This document shows positions 20,406-32,412 of a DNA stretch of 64,000 bases, piece by piece. The stretch lies in the NCBI GenBank assembly GCA_032716605.1, contig CM064509.1:40148924-40212923 (forward strand), written 5' to 3'. Each line of letters begins with the position of its first letter. The first letter of the stretch is position 1. Below the pieces are notes generated by a model. That model saw only the letters and a program-made list of their open reading frames with translations. It was not told the DNA's origin and searched no databases. Position numbers and translations under genes: made by a program. This DNA comes from Paralithodes platypus. Its lineage: Eukaryota > Arthropoda > Malacostraca > Decapoda > Lithodidae.

Positions 20406-20666
20406 TCTTAACAAACCCCACTCTCTAGTGTTGTGTTGTCTGCTACAGTCACACAAGCAAGCTCATCAATACTTTCCAGTGCATCTGAATCCATGCATTG
20501 TTGTTGTTGAGTGATATAAATCAATGATTAATAGTTGTACGAGTGTTTACAAGCTGAAGTCTTATGCCGGGAAAACATTCGAACACACCCATTACACGTA
20601 TGCGTTCTCGCGCCTAAACAACTCTACATTACATAATTTTAGAAGAACTACATTGGTGATCTACAT

Positions 20667-21085
20667 TGGTGATGGGCTGGTCTATCAGAGTGAGAACTGA
20701 GTGATCTCTGCCATACCCATAGCTTACTCTAACTGTTCCTTTTACTTATATATCTTCTAGATCTCGAGTGACGGCGTCTCTTCCGTGGATTGACCTGCCA
20801 ATCTACCAAGATTGGAAGCCAAAGCGTCACATTTTTCCCTTGCCCCTCAACTTTCTCTTCATAATTGCTGAGGGGCACAGGGCCCTGGGTGGGGCATTGG
20901 TTTCCCGTGCGTTTCCGCACCCTCCTCAGCTCCCCGCCATTGAGTGGCTTCGGTCACCCAGGCTTTATTGTGGTCGGCAGGGAGGGTTCTGTGGGGGCGC
21001 TCGGTTTATGGCCTTGGCCGTGCTCGGGGCCTTGGGGCTGTTCGGCCAGGCAGCTTGGGGAACAACAACAACAACAACAACAACT
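20667..21085 (+). mobile_element. Short LINE-L-derived element (l-min), full length
   Basis: It begins GGTGATGGGCTGGTCTATCA. It contains the LINE-L-like GACGGCGTC...GTGGATTGACC and GAGTGGCTTCGGTC blocks and ends GGGCTGTTCGGCCAGGCAGC followed by an AAC run (21061-21083). Structure as for the minus-strand copy ~1.1 kb upstream. Confidence 0.85.
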
Positions 21086-21542
21086 ACTTGATGTAGAGGG
21101 TTCTAGTCTTCAACATTCTCAAGACAACTGTGATTGCTTAATTTAGGCATATTATTTTTATGGTTAAGCCATTGCATTTCGGAGATATGACATTAATAAT
21201 AGCCTCTACGTTATCCAATGTAGTGCTATATAATTCAGGTGTAAACCACCTCACCTATGGTTATAGGCATTGACACGAGCTGCTACAATTCCTAACCTTT
21301 AACCCATACTGTACCGTAGGATACAGTAATAAATGTCCCCAGCAGTCCTAACCAATGTGGCAAAAATGGCAGGAGAGACCACCTATCCACCTCCAAAGAT
21401 GAGGCAACACTGGCTCTGTTACCCTTCAGTGGGTCTCATATAAGCTGAGAAGTGTTGCCCACATGGGAGTAGTGCTCAAAAGGTCGTGGTAACTGGTACA
21501 GGCAGTTACAAGGAAAGTACATTACTGACGGATATATACATC
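21086..21542. other. Intronic sequence before the satellite
   Basis: No gene or repeat recognised. The last ~60 bases grade into the 44-bp satellite. Confidence 0.5.
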
Positions 21543-24500
21543 GCTGGGACTGGGGAGTTACTTATCTATTGACATATATATACGGTGCTGGGACTGGGGA
21601 GTTACTTATCTATTGACATATATATACGGTGCTGAGACTGGGGAGTTACTTAACTATTGACATATATATACGGTGCTGGGACTGGGGAGTTACTTATCTA
21701 TTGACATATATATACGGTGCTGGGACTGGAGAGTTACTTATCTATTGACATATATATACGGTGCTGGGACTGGGGAGTTACTTATCTATTGACATATATA
21801 TACGGTGCTGGGACTGGGGAGTTACTTATCTATTGACATATATATACGGTGCTGAGACTGGGGAGTTACTTAACTATTGACATATATATACGGTGCTGGG
21901 ACTGGGGAGTTACTTATCTATTGACATATATATACGGTGCTGGGACTGGGGAGTTACTTATCTATTGACATATATATACGGTGCTGAGACTGGGGAGTTA
22001 CTTATCTATTGACATATATACGGTGCTGAGACTGGGGAGTTACTTAACTATTGACATATATATACGGTGCTGGGACTGGGGAGTTACTTATCTATTGACA
22101 TATATATACGGTGCTGGGACTGGGGAGTTACTTATCTATTGACATATATATACGGTGCTGGGACTGGGGAGTTACTTATCTATTGACATATATACGGTGC
22201 TGGGACTGGGGAGTTACTTATCTATTGACATATATATACGGTGCTGGGACTGGGGAGTTACTTATCTATTGACATATATATACGGTGCTGAGACTGGGGA
22301 GTTACTTAACTATTGACATATATATACGGTGCTGGGACTGGGGAGTTACTTATCTATTGACATATATATACGGTGCTGGGACTGGGGAGTTACTTATCTA
22401 TTGACATATATATACGGTGCTGAGACTGGGGAGTTACTTAACTATTGACATATATATACGGTGCTGGGACTGGGGAGTTACTTATCTATTGACATATATA
22501 TACGGTGCTGGGACTGGGGAGTTACTTATCTATTGACATATATATACGGTGCTGAGACTGGGGAGTTACTTAACTATTGACATATATATACGGTGCTGGG
22601 ACTGGGGAGTTACTTATCTATTGACAATATATACGGTGCTGGGACTGGGGAGTTACTTATCTATTGACATATATATACGGTGCTGAGACTGGGGAGTTAC
22701 TTATCTATTGACATATATATACGGTGCTGGGACTGGGGAGTTACTTATCTATTGACATATATATACGGTGCTGGGACTGGGGAGTTACTTATCTATTGAC
22801 ATATATACGGTGCTGAGACTGGGGAGTTACTTAACTATTGACATATATATACGGTGCTGGGACTGGGGAGTTACTTATCTATTGACATATATATACGGTG
22901 CTGGGACTGGGGAGTTACTTATCTATTGACATATATATACGGTGCTGAGACTGGGGAGTTACTTAACTATTGACATATATATACGGTGCTGGGACTGGGG
23001 AGTTACTTATCTATTGACATATATATACGGTGCTGGGACTGGGGAGTTACTTATCTATTGACATATATACGGTGCTGAGACTGGGGAGTTACTTATCTAT
23101 TGACATATATACGGTGCTGGGACTGGGGAGTTACTTATCTATTGACATATATATACGGTGCTGGGACTGGGGAGTTACTTATCTATTGACATATATATAC
23201 GGTGCTGAGACTGGGGAGTTACTTAACTATTGACAATATATACGGTGCTGGGACTGGGGAGTTACTTATCTATTGACATATATATACGGTGCTGGGACTG
23301 GGGAGTTACTTATCTATTGACATATATACGGTGCTGAGACTGGGGAGTTACTTATCTATTGACATATATATACGGTGCTGGGACTGGGGAGTTACTTATC
23401 TATTGACATATATATACGGTGCTGGGACTGGGGAGTTACTTATCTATTGACATATATATACGGTGCTGAGACTGGGGAGTTACTTAACTATTGACATATA
23501 TATACGGTGCTGGGACTGGGGAGTTACTTATCTATTGACATATATATACGGTGCTGGGACTGGGGAGTTACTTATCTATTGACATATATATACGGTGCTG
23601 AGACTGGGGAGTTACTTAACTATTGACATATATAGGGTGCTGGGACTGGGGAGTTACTTATCTATTGACATATATATACGGTGCTGGGACTGGGGAGTTA
23701 CTTATCTATTGACATATATATACGGTGCTGGGACTGGGGAGTTACTTATCTATTGACATATATATACGGTGCTGGGACTGGGGAGTTACTTATCTATTGA
23801 CATATATATACGGTGCTGAGACTGGGGAGTTACTTAACTATTGACATATATATACGGTGCTGGGACTGGGGAGTTACTTATCTATTGACATATATACGGT
23901 GCTGGGACTGGGGAGTTACTTATCTATTGACATATATATACGGTGCTGAGACTGGGGAGTTACTTATCTATTGACATATATATACGGTGCTGGGACTGGG
24001 GAGTTACTTATCTATTGACATATATATACGGTGCTGGGACTGGGGAGTTACTTATCTATTGACATATATATACGGTGCTGAGACTGGGGAGTTACTTAAC
24101 TATTGACATATATATACGGTGCTGGGACTGGGGAGTTACTTATCTATTGACATATATATACGGTGCTGGGACTGGGGAGTTACTTATCTATTGACATATA
24201 TACGGTGCTGAGACTGGGGAGTTACTTAACTATTGACATATATATACGGTGCTGGGACTTGGGAGTTACTTATCTATTGACATATATATACGGTGCTGGG
24301 ACTGGGGAGTTACTTATCTATTGACATATATATACGGTGCTGGGACTGGGGAGTTACTTATCTATTGACATATATATACGGTGCTGAGACTGGGGAGTTA
24401 CTTAACTATTGACATATATACGGTGCTGGGACTGGGGAGTTACTTATCTATTGACTTATATATACGGTGCTGGGACTGGGGAGTTACTTATCTATTGACA

Positions 24501-27066
24501 TATATATACGGTGCTGAGACTGGGGAGTTACTTATCTATTGACATATATATACGGTGCTGAGACTGGGGAGTTACTTAACTATTGACATATATATACGGT
24601 GCTGGGACTGGGGAGTTACTTATCTATTGACATATATATACGGTGCTGGGACTGGGGAGTTACTTATCTATTGACATATATATACGGTGCTGAGACTGGG
24701 GAGTTACTTAACTATTGACATATATATACGGTGCTGGGACTGGGGAGTTACTTATCTATTGACATATATATACGGTGCTGGGACTTGGGAGTTACTTATC
24801 TATTGACATATATATACGGTGCTGGGACTGGGGAGTTACTTATCTATTGACATATATATACGGTGCTGGGACTGGGGAGTTACTTATCTATTGACATATA
24901 TATACGGTGCTGGGGCTGGGGAGTTACTTATCTATTGACATATATATACGGTGCTGAGACTGGGGAGTTACTTATCTATTGACATATATATACGGTGCTG
25001 GGACTGGGGAGTTACTTAACTATTGACATATATATACGGTGCTGGGACTGGGGAGTTACTTATCTATTGACAATATATACGGTGCTGGGACTGGGGAGTT
25101 ACTTATCTATTGACATATATATACGGTGCTGGGACTGGGGAGTTACTTATCTATTGACATATATATACGGTGCTGAGACTGGGGAGTTACTTAACTATTG
25201 ACATATATATACGGTGCTGGGACTGGGGAGTTACTTATCTATTGACATATATATACGGTGCTGGGACTGGGGAGTTACTTAACTATTGACATATATACGG
25301 TGCTGGGACTGGGGAGTTACTTATCTATTGACATATATATACGGTGCTGGGACTGGGGAGTTACTTATCTATTGACATATATATACGGTGCTGGGACTGG
25401 GGAGTTACTTATCTATTGACATATATATACGGTGCTGAGACTGGGGAGTTACTTAACTATTGACATATATATACGGTGCTGGGACTGGGGAGTTACTTAT
25501 CTATTGACATATATATACGGTGCTGGGACTGGGGAGTTACTTATCTATTGACATATATATACGGTGCTGAGACTGGGGAGTTACTTATCTATTGACATAT
25601 ATATACGGTGCTGGGACTGGGGAGTTACTTATCTATTGACATATATATACGGTGCTGGGACTGGGGAGTTACTTATCTATTGACATATATATACGGTGCT
25701 GAGACTGGGGAGTTACTTAACTATTGACATATATATACGGTGCTGGGACTGGGGAGTTACTTATCTATTGACATATATATACGGTGCTGGGACTGGGGAG
25801 TTACTTATCTATTGACATATATATACGGTGCTGAGACTGGGGAGTTACTTAACTATTGACATATATATACGGTGCTGGGACTGGGGAGTTACTTATCTAT
25901 TGACATATATATACGGTGCTGGGACAGGGGAGTTACTTATCTATTGACATATATATACGGTGCTGAGACTGGGGAGTTACTTAACTATTGACATATATAT
26001 ACGGTGCTGGGACTGGGGAGTTACTTATCTATTGACATATATATACGGTGCTGGGACTGGGGAGTTACTTATCTATTGACATATATACGGTGCTGAGACT
26101 GGGGAGTTACTTATCTATTGACATATATATACGGTGCTGGGACTTGGGAGTTACTTATCTATTGACATATATATACGGTGCTGGGACTGGGGAGTTACTT
26201 ATCTATTGACATATATACGGTGCTGGGACTGGGGAGTTACTTATCTATTGACATATATATACGGTGCTGGGACTGGGGAGTTACTTAACTATTGACATAT
26301 ATATACGGTGCTGGGACTGGGGAGTTACTTATCTATTGACATATATATACGGTGCTGGGACTGGGGAGTTACTTATCTATTGACATATATATACGGTGCT
26401 GGGACTGGGGAGTTACTTATCTATTGACATATATATACGGTGCTGAGACTGGGGAGTTACTTAACTATTGACATATATATACGGTGCTGGGACTGGGGAG
26501 TTACTTATCTATTGACATATATATACGGTGCTGGGACTGGGGAGTTACTTATCTATTGACATATATACGGTGCTGGGACTTGGGAGTTACTTATCTATTG
26601 ACATATATATACGGTGCTGGGACTGGGGAGTTACTTATCTATTGACATATATATACGGTGCTGGGACTGGGGAGTTACTTATCTATTGACATATATATAC
26701 GGTGCTGAGACTGGGGAGTTACTTAACTATTGACATATATATACGGTGCTGGGACTGGGGAGTTACTTATCTATTGACATATATATACGGTGCTGGGACT
26801 GGGGAGTTACTTAACTATTGACATATATATACGGTGCTGGGCCTGGGGAGTTACTTATCTATTGACATATATATACGGTGCTGGGACTGGGGAGTTACTT
26901 ATCTATTGACATATATATACGGTGCTGGGACTGGGGAGTTACTTATCTATTGACATATATATACGGTGCTGAGACTGGGGAGTTACTTATCTATTGACAT
27001 ATATATACGGTGCTGGGACTGGGGAGTTACTTATCTATTGACATATATATACGGTGCTGGGATTGG
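21543..27066 (+). repeat. 44-bp satellite array, ~125 copies, ~5.5 kb
   Basis: Unit GCTGGGACTGGGGAGTTACT followed by TATCTATTGAC, an alternating TA tract and CGGT. Two main variants are seen. Variant A has GGGAC and TTATC; variant B has GAGAC and TTAAC. B returns at roughly every third unit, giving an A-A-B higher-order pattern (~132 bp). A mixed form (GAGAC with TTATC) also occurs, and the TA tract varies by one dinucleotide. The array sits in the last oxoprolinase intron. Short frames inside are not genes. Confidence 0.97.
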
Positions 27067-27364
27067 ACGGGTTTAATACAAGATTTTCACCTCATCAGGC
27101 TGTAGTTCATATTCTATGTTTTGGAGGGTTGTGAATGCAGTTTTTATTAAGTGAAATGTGTTAGGGAGCTTTTTATTTAAAATACTGTACATATTATTGA
27201 CAGCCATATTTTAGTTCTGCATTTCTACAAGTACAGTCACAAATCAAAAGAGTTATTCCATCTTTTTGTCAGGGTTGGTTATGCTGTATTATTCAGCAAA
27301 ATATATGAACAACTTAATACAGTAGTGTGATATCTAGTTGACAACAAATTTCAATGTGTATCTC
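27067..27364. other. Intronic sequence, nothing recognised
   Basis: AT-rich sequence between the satellite and an RTE-like LINE copy. Confidence 0.5.
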
Positions 27365-28175
27365 AGCTGCCTGTACTGCTGTTTGCTGATGATTAATTGA
27401 TGATACTGTTCTGATGAATGACAGTGAGTGGGAGTTGTTGGGTCTGGTAAATATGTTTGGAACCGTGTGTGAAAAACGGAATCTAAAGGTAGATGCGGAG
27501 AAGAGTAAGGTTATGGTTTTTTAAATAGGTGCAGTCACAGAGTGTGAGGTGAGGTTGAATGGTCAGGCTATGGAGAATGTCAGCTCATTTAAGTATTTAG
27601 GCAGTGTGTTGAGTAAAGATGGGAGTATGGAGGAAGAAGTGCAGGAGAGGGTGCAACAGGGGAAGAGGGTTGCAGGAACGCTGAAAGTAGTTACAAGGAA
27701 TAGGGTGGTTAGCATGGAAGTTAAAACGTCCTTGCATGACAGTGTGGTAATCCTGACAGTAACGTATGGGACTGAAGAATGGATGTTGTTGGAGAGACAC
27801 AAATCAAGAGAGGTGTGGAAATTAGTTACTTGAGAAGTGCATGTGGAGTTACATGGAGAGATAGACAAACGAATGAGGAAGTACGAGAGCGGTGTGGTGT
27901 GGTTGTGGATATGCTGGAAAGTGTGAAAAGGAACACCTTGACATGGTTTGGCCATGTGGAACATATGGGAAGCGAGAGAATGACTAAAAGAGTGTACGAG
28001 ATTGAAGTGGAAGGATAGAGAGGGAGAGGCAGATTGAGAGTGAGGTGAAAGGATGGAGTTGAGAGGTATATGCATGAAAGCGGTGCTATATGGGAGGAGG
28101 GGCGTCGGCTGACGGGACAGAGGTGAATTGGGACAATTAATTCGTGGCCACCCCTTTGGGGATCATGGCATCTGG
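27365..28175 (+). mobile_element. RTE-like LINE, family R1, 5'-truncated and decayed
   Basis: It begins at the RT palm (CTGTTTGCTGATGAT; an in-frame stop follows). It continues through a LNGQAMENVSSFKYLGSVLS segment and the WFGHVEHMGSERMTKRVYE C-terminus. It ends in the GC-rich 3' end and ATAGATAGATTGATAG, a decayed version of the GATA tail seen in other R1 copies. Confidence 0.85.
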
Positions 28176-28304
28176 TAATAGATAGATTGATAGCTAGACA
28201 GTATCTCAGTAAGTGCAATGATAAATCACACATTTCCTATCCGATGACTGTAGGTTTATCAGGGTTGGGCTAGCAGCTTTGGCACTAAATTAATATGGAA
28301 TTGT

Positions 28305-30610
28305 TGTTGTTATTGTTGTCGTTCCCTAACCCTTCCTCCCCGGGCTGTCTTAGCTAATGACGGTCGCCCCTACCCGGGCGATATGGCCGAAAAACGTCTA
28401 GGCCTAGGCTACCGTATTTATGTTTATTTTCACTGCTAGAACTTTCCCACTCATCTATAATCGTAGTGCGGTTTTCAATCTGTATTTTGGCATTGAGTAG
28501 AGCTCTGTAAGTCAACTGGTTCAGTTGTGATGACGATTTCAGTGGAGCCAATATTGCAGAGATGTTGCCAATATGGGGGCTTTTTAGACACTAATTTCGT
28601 CATGACGTCAGAGCAATAACATTGAAGAGTCTTCTCCTTCTTGTTTTCGGAGGAGCGGTGACGAACGCTTGGGTTTGTTGACATACGTCGTACGCACGGC
28701 GTTCGGACCAAGCTTAATTAGGCTATTAAGCTCATGCCTTAGATAAGGCATACCGGGTAGCGGCCCTTCTTTCGTGCTGTCCTTACCTAAGGCAGCCCGG
28801 GTAGGAAGGGCTAAGCTACCTGGCCGAACAGCCCCGAGTCCCTAAGGAAGGCCATGGCCACGGTCGCGCTTTCCCACAGAGCTCTCAAGGAGTGTAGATT
28901 GTGTTGGCATAAGTGATTGTGTGAAATGCAGTCTTCTAGGATGTGTCCAATGGTATGGGGTGCTGTGTTACATCCTGGGCAGGTGTCGTCGACGGAGACA
29001 TCCAGTCTCTTCTGATAGCTCAGAAGAGCTGGATGGTGCCCACATCTCAGCCCGGCCAGGTGGACTCCGTTCTCGCGAGGAAGGGAGGATTCAGAAGGAT
29101 GAATTTTGGGAGGTCGTGTCTGCAGCTGCGTGTTGTCTATGCGTGATTGGATGGAACGGCGAGAGATATGAGTATGGATGTGCTTCTGGAAGCTGGTTTG
29201 GGGTGGGCAGGGAGGGAGATAAGATAGTATTTGTGTGTGATACCGTGTGCTGGGTGTTGTTTTGATATTTCTTGGTGTCTGTGGGTGTGTTGCCATGTAG
29301 TGTAGTGGGTGGTGTTGGTTTGTGGAGGCTGCAGCCAGGAATTGAGTGCCTCTCATGTCCAGATGGTCTTTGACTTTGAATGGTTTCTTGATGTCTGGTA
29401 GGTGATCTGTAGGTGTAGTATCTGTGCAGCCTGTGATGATTTTTAAGGCTTTATTTTTAATAGTCTGTAAGGTCTTGTAATGTGTTTCAGCTAGGTTAGA
29501 AGCCCAGGCAGGGCTTGCATATTCCATCACCGATCTTATGTATTTTTTGTAAACTGTGGTGGTGGTTTCTTTGTTGTGTCCAAATTTTGTGTGGGCAAGT
29601 GATCTGAGGGCGACAAGCCTGGGTGTCAGTTTATTTTTTTATGTTTGTGGTATGCTGTTTGAATGTCATTAGAGTATCATATGTTACTCCTAGGATTTTG
29701 GGTGAGTGTGTCTATGTTAGGGGTGTGTTCGGCTGTCCAGCTTGTGAGGAGGGTTGCGGTGGATTTGGCTGGGGCTAAATTGAGTCTGTTTGTAGTGCAC
29801 CAGTCATGTAGTGTGTTGAGATAGGGTTAAAGGAGAAGTGTTGCCGTGTCTGGGTTTTGGTGTGTGCATGTGAGTGTTATGTCGTCTGCATAGGAGGCTA
29901 TGTTTATTTGGGGTGTATGGGGTGTAGTTATATCATGCATGTACAGGTTGAAGAGTGCGGGCGAGAGGACGGATCCTTGCTGGACTCCGTTTGGGAAGTT
30001 TCTGATGCTAGATGACTGACCGGCAAAAGATACGTGTGCACATCTGCCTGCTATTAAGTTGGCCAGCCACCTTTTTGTGTTGTTGTGCATTTTTGTGTTG
30101 TAGATTTTGTTTGTTAGGTTGTGGCGGGGGATGGCATCGAAGGCTTTACTAATTTCGAGTGTGGCAAGTAGTGATCTGTGTGGTGGGCTGGCTGAGTTGA
30201 TGCCGTCAAAAGCTCTTTGTTTAAGGTCTGTAAGAAGAGTGTTTGTGGAGTGCAGTGACTTGAAGCCATGTTGTGTTGGAGCTAGGGGTAGAGCATGTGT
30301 GGTTAGTTGTAGTACAAGGGGTTCTATGACTTTGGAGGGGGTTCAAAGGAGTGTGATGAGGCAGTGTGAGGAGGGTAGCGCGGGGTCTTTGTTGGGTTTT
30401 AGGAATGTAATGATGACACAATGCTTCCAGATGTCTGGTATTGTGTTATGTGAATAACTGTAGTTTGATGTGTTGGTGAGTGCTTGTGGTCCTAGGTGTC
30501 TGAGGTGTATGTTGCCTATATTGTCTAGGCGGGTGAGTGCTTGATTGTTGATGATGTGCTTTGTTTGGTTGTTGGGGAAGGGTGCATAGTCAGGGTCTGT
30601 GGGGAATTGT
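28305..30610 (-). mobile_element. LINE L copy, 5'-truncated, 11-bp target duplication, split by a MITE
   Basis: The duplication TATGGAATTGT is at 28294-28304 and 30611-30621. The body covers the RT to the 3' end. The GTT-type tail (28305-28325) is separated from the body by the MITE at 28330-28810. Coding remnants are 28811-29530 (C-terminal region, CPGCNTAPHTIGHI) and 29827-30090 (palm ASYADDIT, codons at 29881-29892), with several indels. It is more diverged from 2229-6240 than the copy at 10132 is. Confidence 0.92.
28330..28810. mobile_element. MITE with ~24-bp inverted ends and CTAA target duplication, ~481 bp
   Basis: The ends CCCTTCCTCCCCGGGCTG and, inverted, CCCTTCCTACCCGGGCTG continue to CTTAG on both sides. 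Flanks are CTAA at 28326-28329 and 28811-28814. It interrupts the LINE L 3' end; the empty site CCCTAAGCTGCC is seen at 10149. The interior is homologous, in reverse, to 35207-35677 (AACTGGTTCAGTTG, GAAAAACGTCTAGGCCTAGG). Confidence 0.93.
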
Positions 30611-30621
30611 TATGGAATTGT

Positions 30622-31188
30622 AATGTTATATTATGTATTATTTCATTATATCTAATTACAGTACATAACAAATGTCAGTTCAATATCTCAACAAATACGG
30701 CGACAAAAGAAAAATAGTCCTATCCCCAGGCCAGATCTGATTCCACAAAACAAGAACAACAACAGTAGCAACAATAACTCCAAAGTTGATCATCCATAGG
30801 AGTCCAATATCAAAGCAGACAAAATAATGCACCGTGGCTTATAGAGAGAAACGGTGCCAAGAGATAACAATAAGGTCATTTCAGGTTAGCTTTGCCAGTT
30901 AATATAGACGTCTGTGAAGGGGTACTTCACAGACTGCTATATTATCTGACAAAGCTAACCTGAAATTACCTTATCTTAATGTGAAGGGGTATTTCCATAT
31001 GGAGCTCAGTGGTCTGGTTAATCTGCTCTACAAAACTAACTGTGAAGGGGTACTGTGATCTTGGGTTCTGTAGTTCCCACTAAAGTTGATCCTTAACACT
31101 AATGTGGATGGTTCAAGAGGCAGACAGTGTTCTGAAAAGACCCCTAGATAAGCAGTCTATCTGACTTCTGTCTAGGCATATTATTTTT
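30622..31188. other. Intronic sequence with a long hairpin
   Basis: Apart from the palindrome at 30871-30973 and three TGTGAAGGGGTA words (about 30913, 30980 and 31041), no structure is recognised. Confidence 0.5.
30871..30973. repeat. Near-perfect palindrome, ~48-nt arms, 5-nt loop
   Basis: 30872-30919 (AAGGTCATTTCAGGTTAGCT...) pairs with 30925-30972, the loop being GGGTA. As RNA this would form a long stable hairpin. It may be the core of a foldback MITE or a hairpin precursor; nothing decides between them. Confidence 0.88.
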
Positions 31189-31430
31189 AGCCGTCTGGCT
31201 GGCTCAGTTGATAGCGTGCCTGCTTTCCATCTTCCAGGTCTCGCGTTCAATCCCCGCTCAGGTTGAAATGTTTTTCTAAGATATAGCCGGCGGTTACCGT
31301 CTCCCCATGAGCAAGGGAGATGGGTAATGGTATCTGGTTGATTAAAGAAGTGTCAAGCGCTTGAGAATCCTCGAAGGAGGAGATACAGGCGCTATATAAG
31401 TAACCAGATGATTATTATTATTATTTATTA
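31189..31430 (+). mobile_element. tRNA-derived SINE, family S1, second copy
   Basis: AGCCGTCTGGCTGGCTCAGT head, GCGTTCAATCCCCGCTCAGG box B region, the body shared with 13141-13395, and an ATT-repeat tail at 31410-31434. It lies just before the last exon's acceptor. Confidence 0.88.
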
Positions 31431-31453
31431 TTACTGTATTACTATATTATCAG

Positions 31454-31609
31454 GACATGTTCCGCCTGTTGACCCCTGGTGGTGGAGGTTACGGCCGTGC
31501 AGACACAACCTACCAGGATCAAGAACCCTTGGAGCCGCCCAAGAAGAAGAACCGCTACTTGCAGCGTGGCAGCGTTCACGAGTACACTAGAGCGCAGGAG
31601 TCTGTGTAA
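31454..31609 (+). CDS. OPLAH: 5-oxoprolinase (OPLAH-like), terminal coding exon and stop
   Basis: The exon begins after TATTATCAG in phase 0 with DMFRLLTPGGGGYG, the TPGGGGYG motif that closes hydantoinase B domains. A lysine-rich tail of about 37 residues follows (EPPKKKNRYLQRGS) and the TAA is at 31607-31609. The tail is less conserved, as expected. Joining the five exons gives ~240 residues without a stop or frame break. No canonical AATAAA was found in the ~500 bases after the stop, so the end of the 3' UTR is not placed. The exon lies 24 bases after a SINE ending in an ATT-rich tail. Confidence 0.92.
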   Translation, partial: DMFRLLTPGGGGYGRADTTYQDQEPLEPPKKKNRYLQRGSVHEYTRAQESV

Positions 31610-32182
31610 ACATCAAATTTACTCGAGCGCATTTTCCCACAACTATTTATCCACAACTCTAGTCTGACAGCTTCTGGAATATACTTTTGGAAGAATTCTG
31701 TCACTTATTATAATCTACCTCCAGCTTAGTAGCAGATACCATTCCAAAATAGTTTTATGTTGCCAGAATGAAATTGTGTTTTCGAAAGTTGCCAGAAAAA
31801 TCTGTGTTGTATACCCACCTTAAGTCTTCCATGGGGACTAATACCGGTATCACACGAGGGAATTTTCCCTGAAATTTTTCCACAACTCTGATATGGCAGT
31901 TTCTGAAATACGCTTCTATGAGAATTATCTACAGTCTAGTTGTCAATACCAGTGTTAAATAGTCTCATATACAGTACAGGTAGTTATCAGAATGAAGTTG
32001 CAGATGAAAAGTTGATGATACAAGCTCTTGTGTGATAACCCCTCAAAGAGAATCCAAACTTGCAGTTGTTTACGGTTTTAATATAACTAATGTACCACGT
32101 TCTTCCGCAATAGTTTGAGAGATAAATGTATGCATATTGGTGATGCAATGAGCCTTTATTGCCAATGCAAGCACAAAGTACA
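31610..32182. other. Downstream of the oxoprolinase stop: presumed 3' UTR and TIR-type repeats
   Basis: No AATAAA was seen. CCGGTATCACACGAGGGAAT at about 31848 and, inverted, GGTTATCACACAAGAGCTTG at about 32041 look like the ends of a ~195-bp MITE. A diverged version of the same body precedes it (31627-31800, CCACAACTCTAGTCTGACAG against CCACAACTCTGATATGGCAG). One end of the family is also seen at 6241-6300 in reverse. Confidence 0.5.
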
Positions 32183-32412
32183 TTAGTCATATTATATATA
32201 AGTCATGAATGAAGACTTAGCTTAGTTTATGATTTTAAGTTTATTGATATGTTTTCTTTTTAATCTCCTATTTTAAAGAATTATATTTTCCAGGATTTCT
32301 CATATTATATATTATATCATGAATGAAGAGGTAGCTTAGATTTGTTTATGATTTTAAGTTTATTGTTGTGTGCTCTTTTTAATCCCCTATTTTAAAGTAT
32401 TATATTTTCCAG
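32183..32412 (+). repeat. Tandem duplication, two ~112-bp units
   Basis: 32183-32296 and 32297-32412 share TCATGAATGAAGA, TAGCTTAG, TTATGATTTTAAGTTTATTG, CTATTTTAAAG and TTATATTTTCCAG. The LINE at 32413 inserted at the end of the second unit. Confidence 0.85.

Noticed and set aside
1708..31609. Processed pseudogene of oxoprolinase
   Set aside because: The exons are separated by real GT-AG introns with phase agreement and contain no frame damage.
31610..32182. Poly(A) signal for the oxoprolinase gene
   Set aside because: Only weak variants such as GATAAA were seen; none could be supported.
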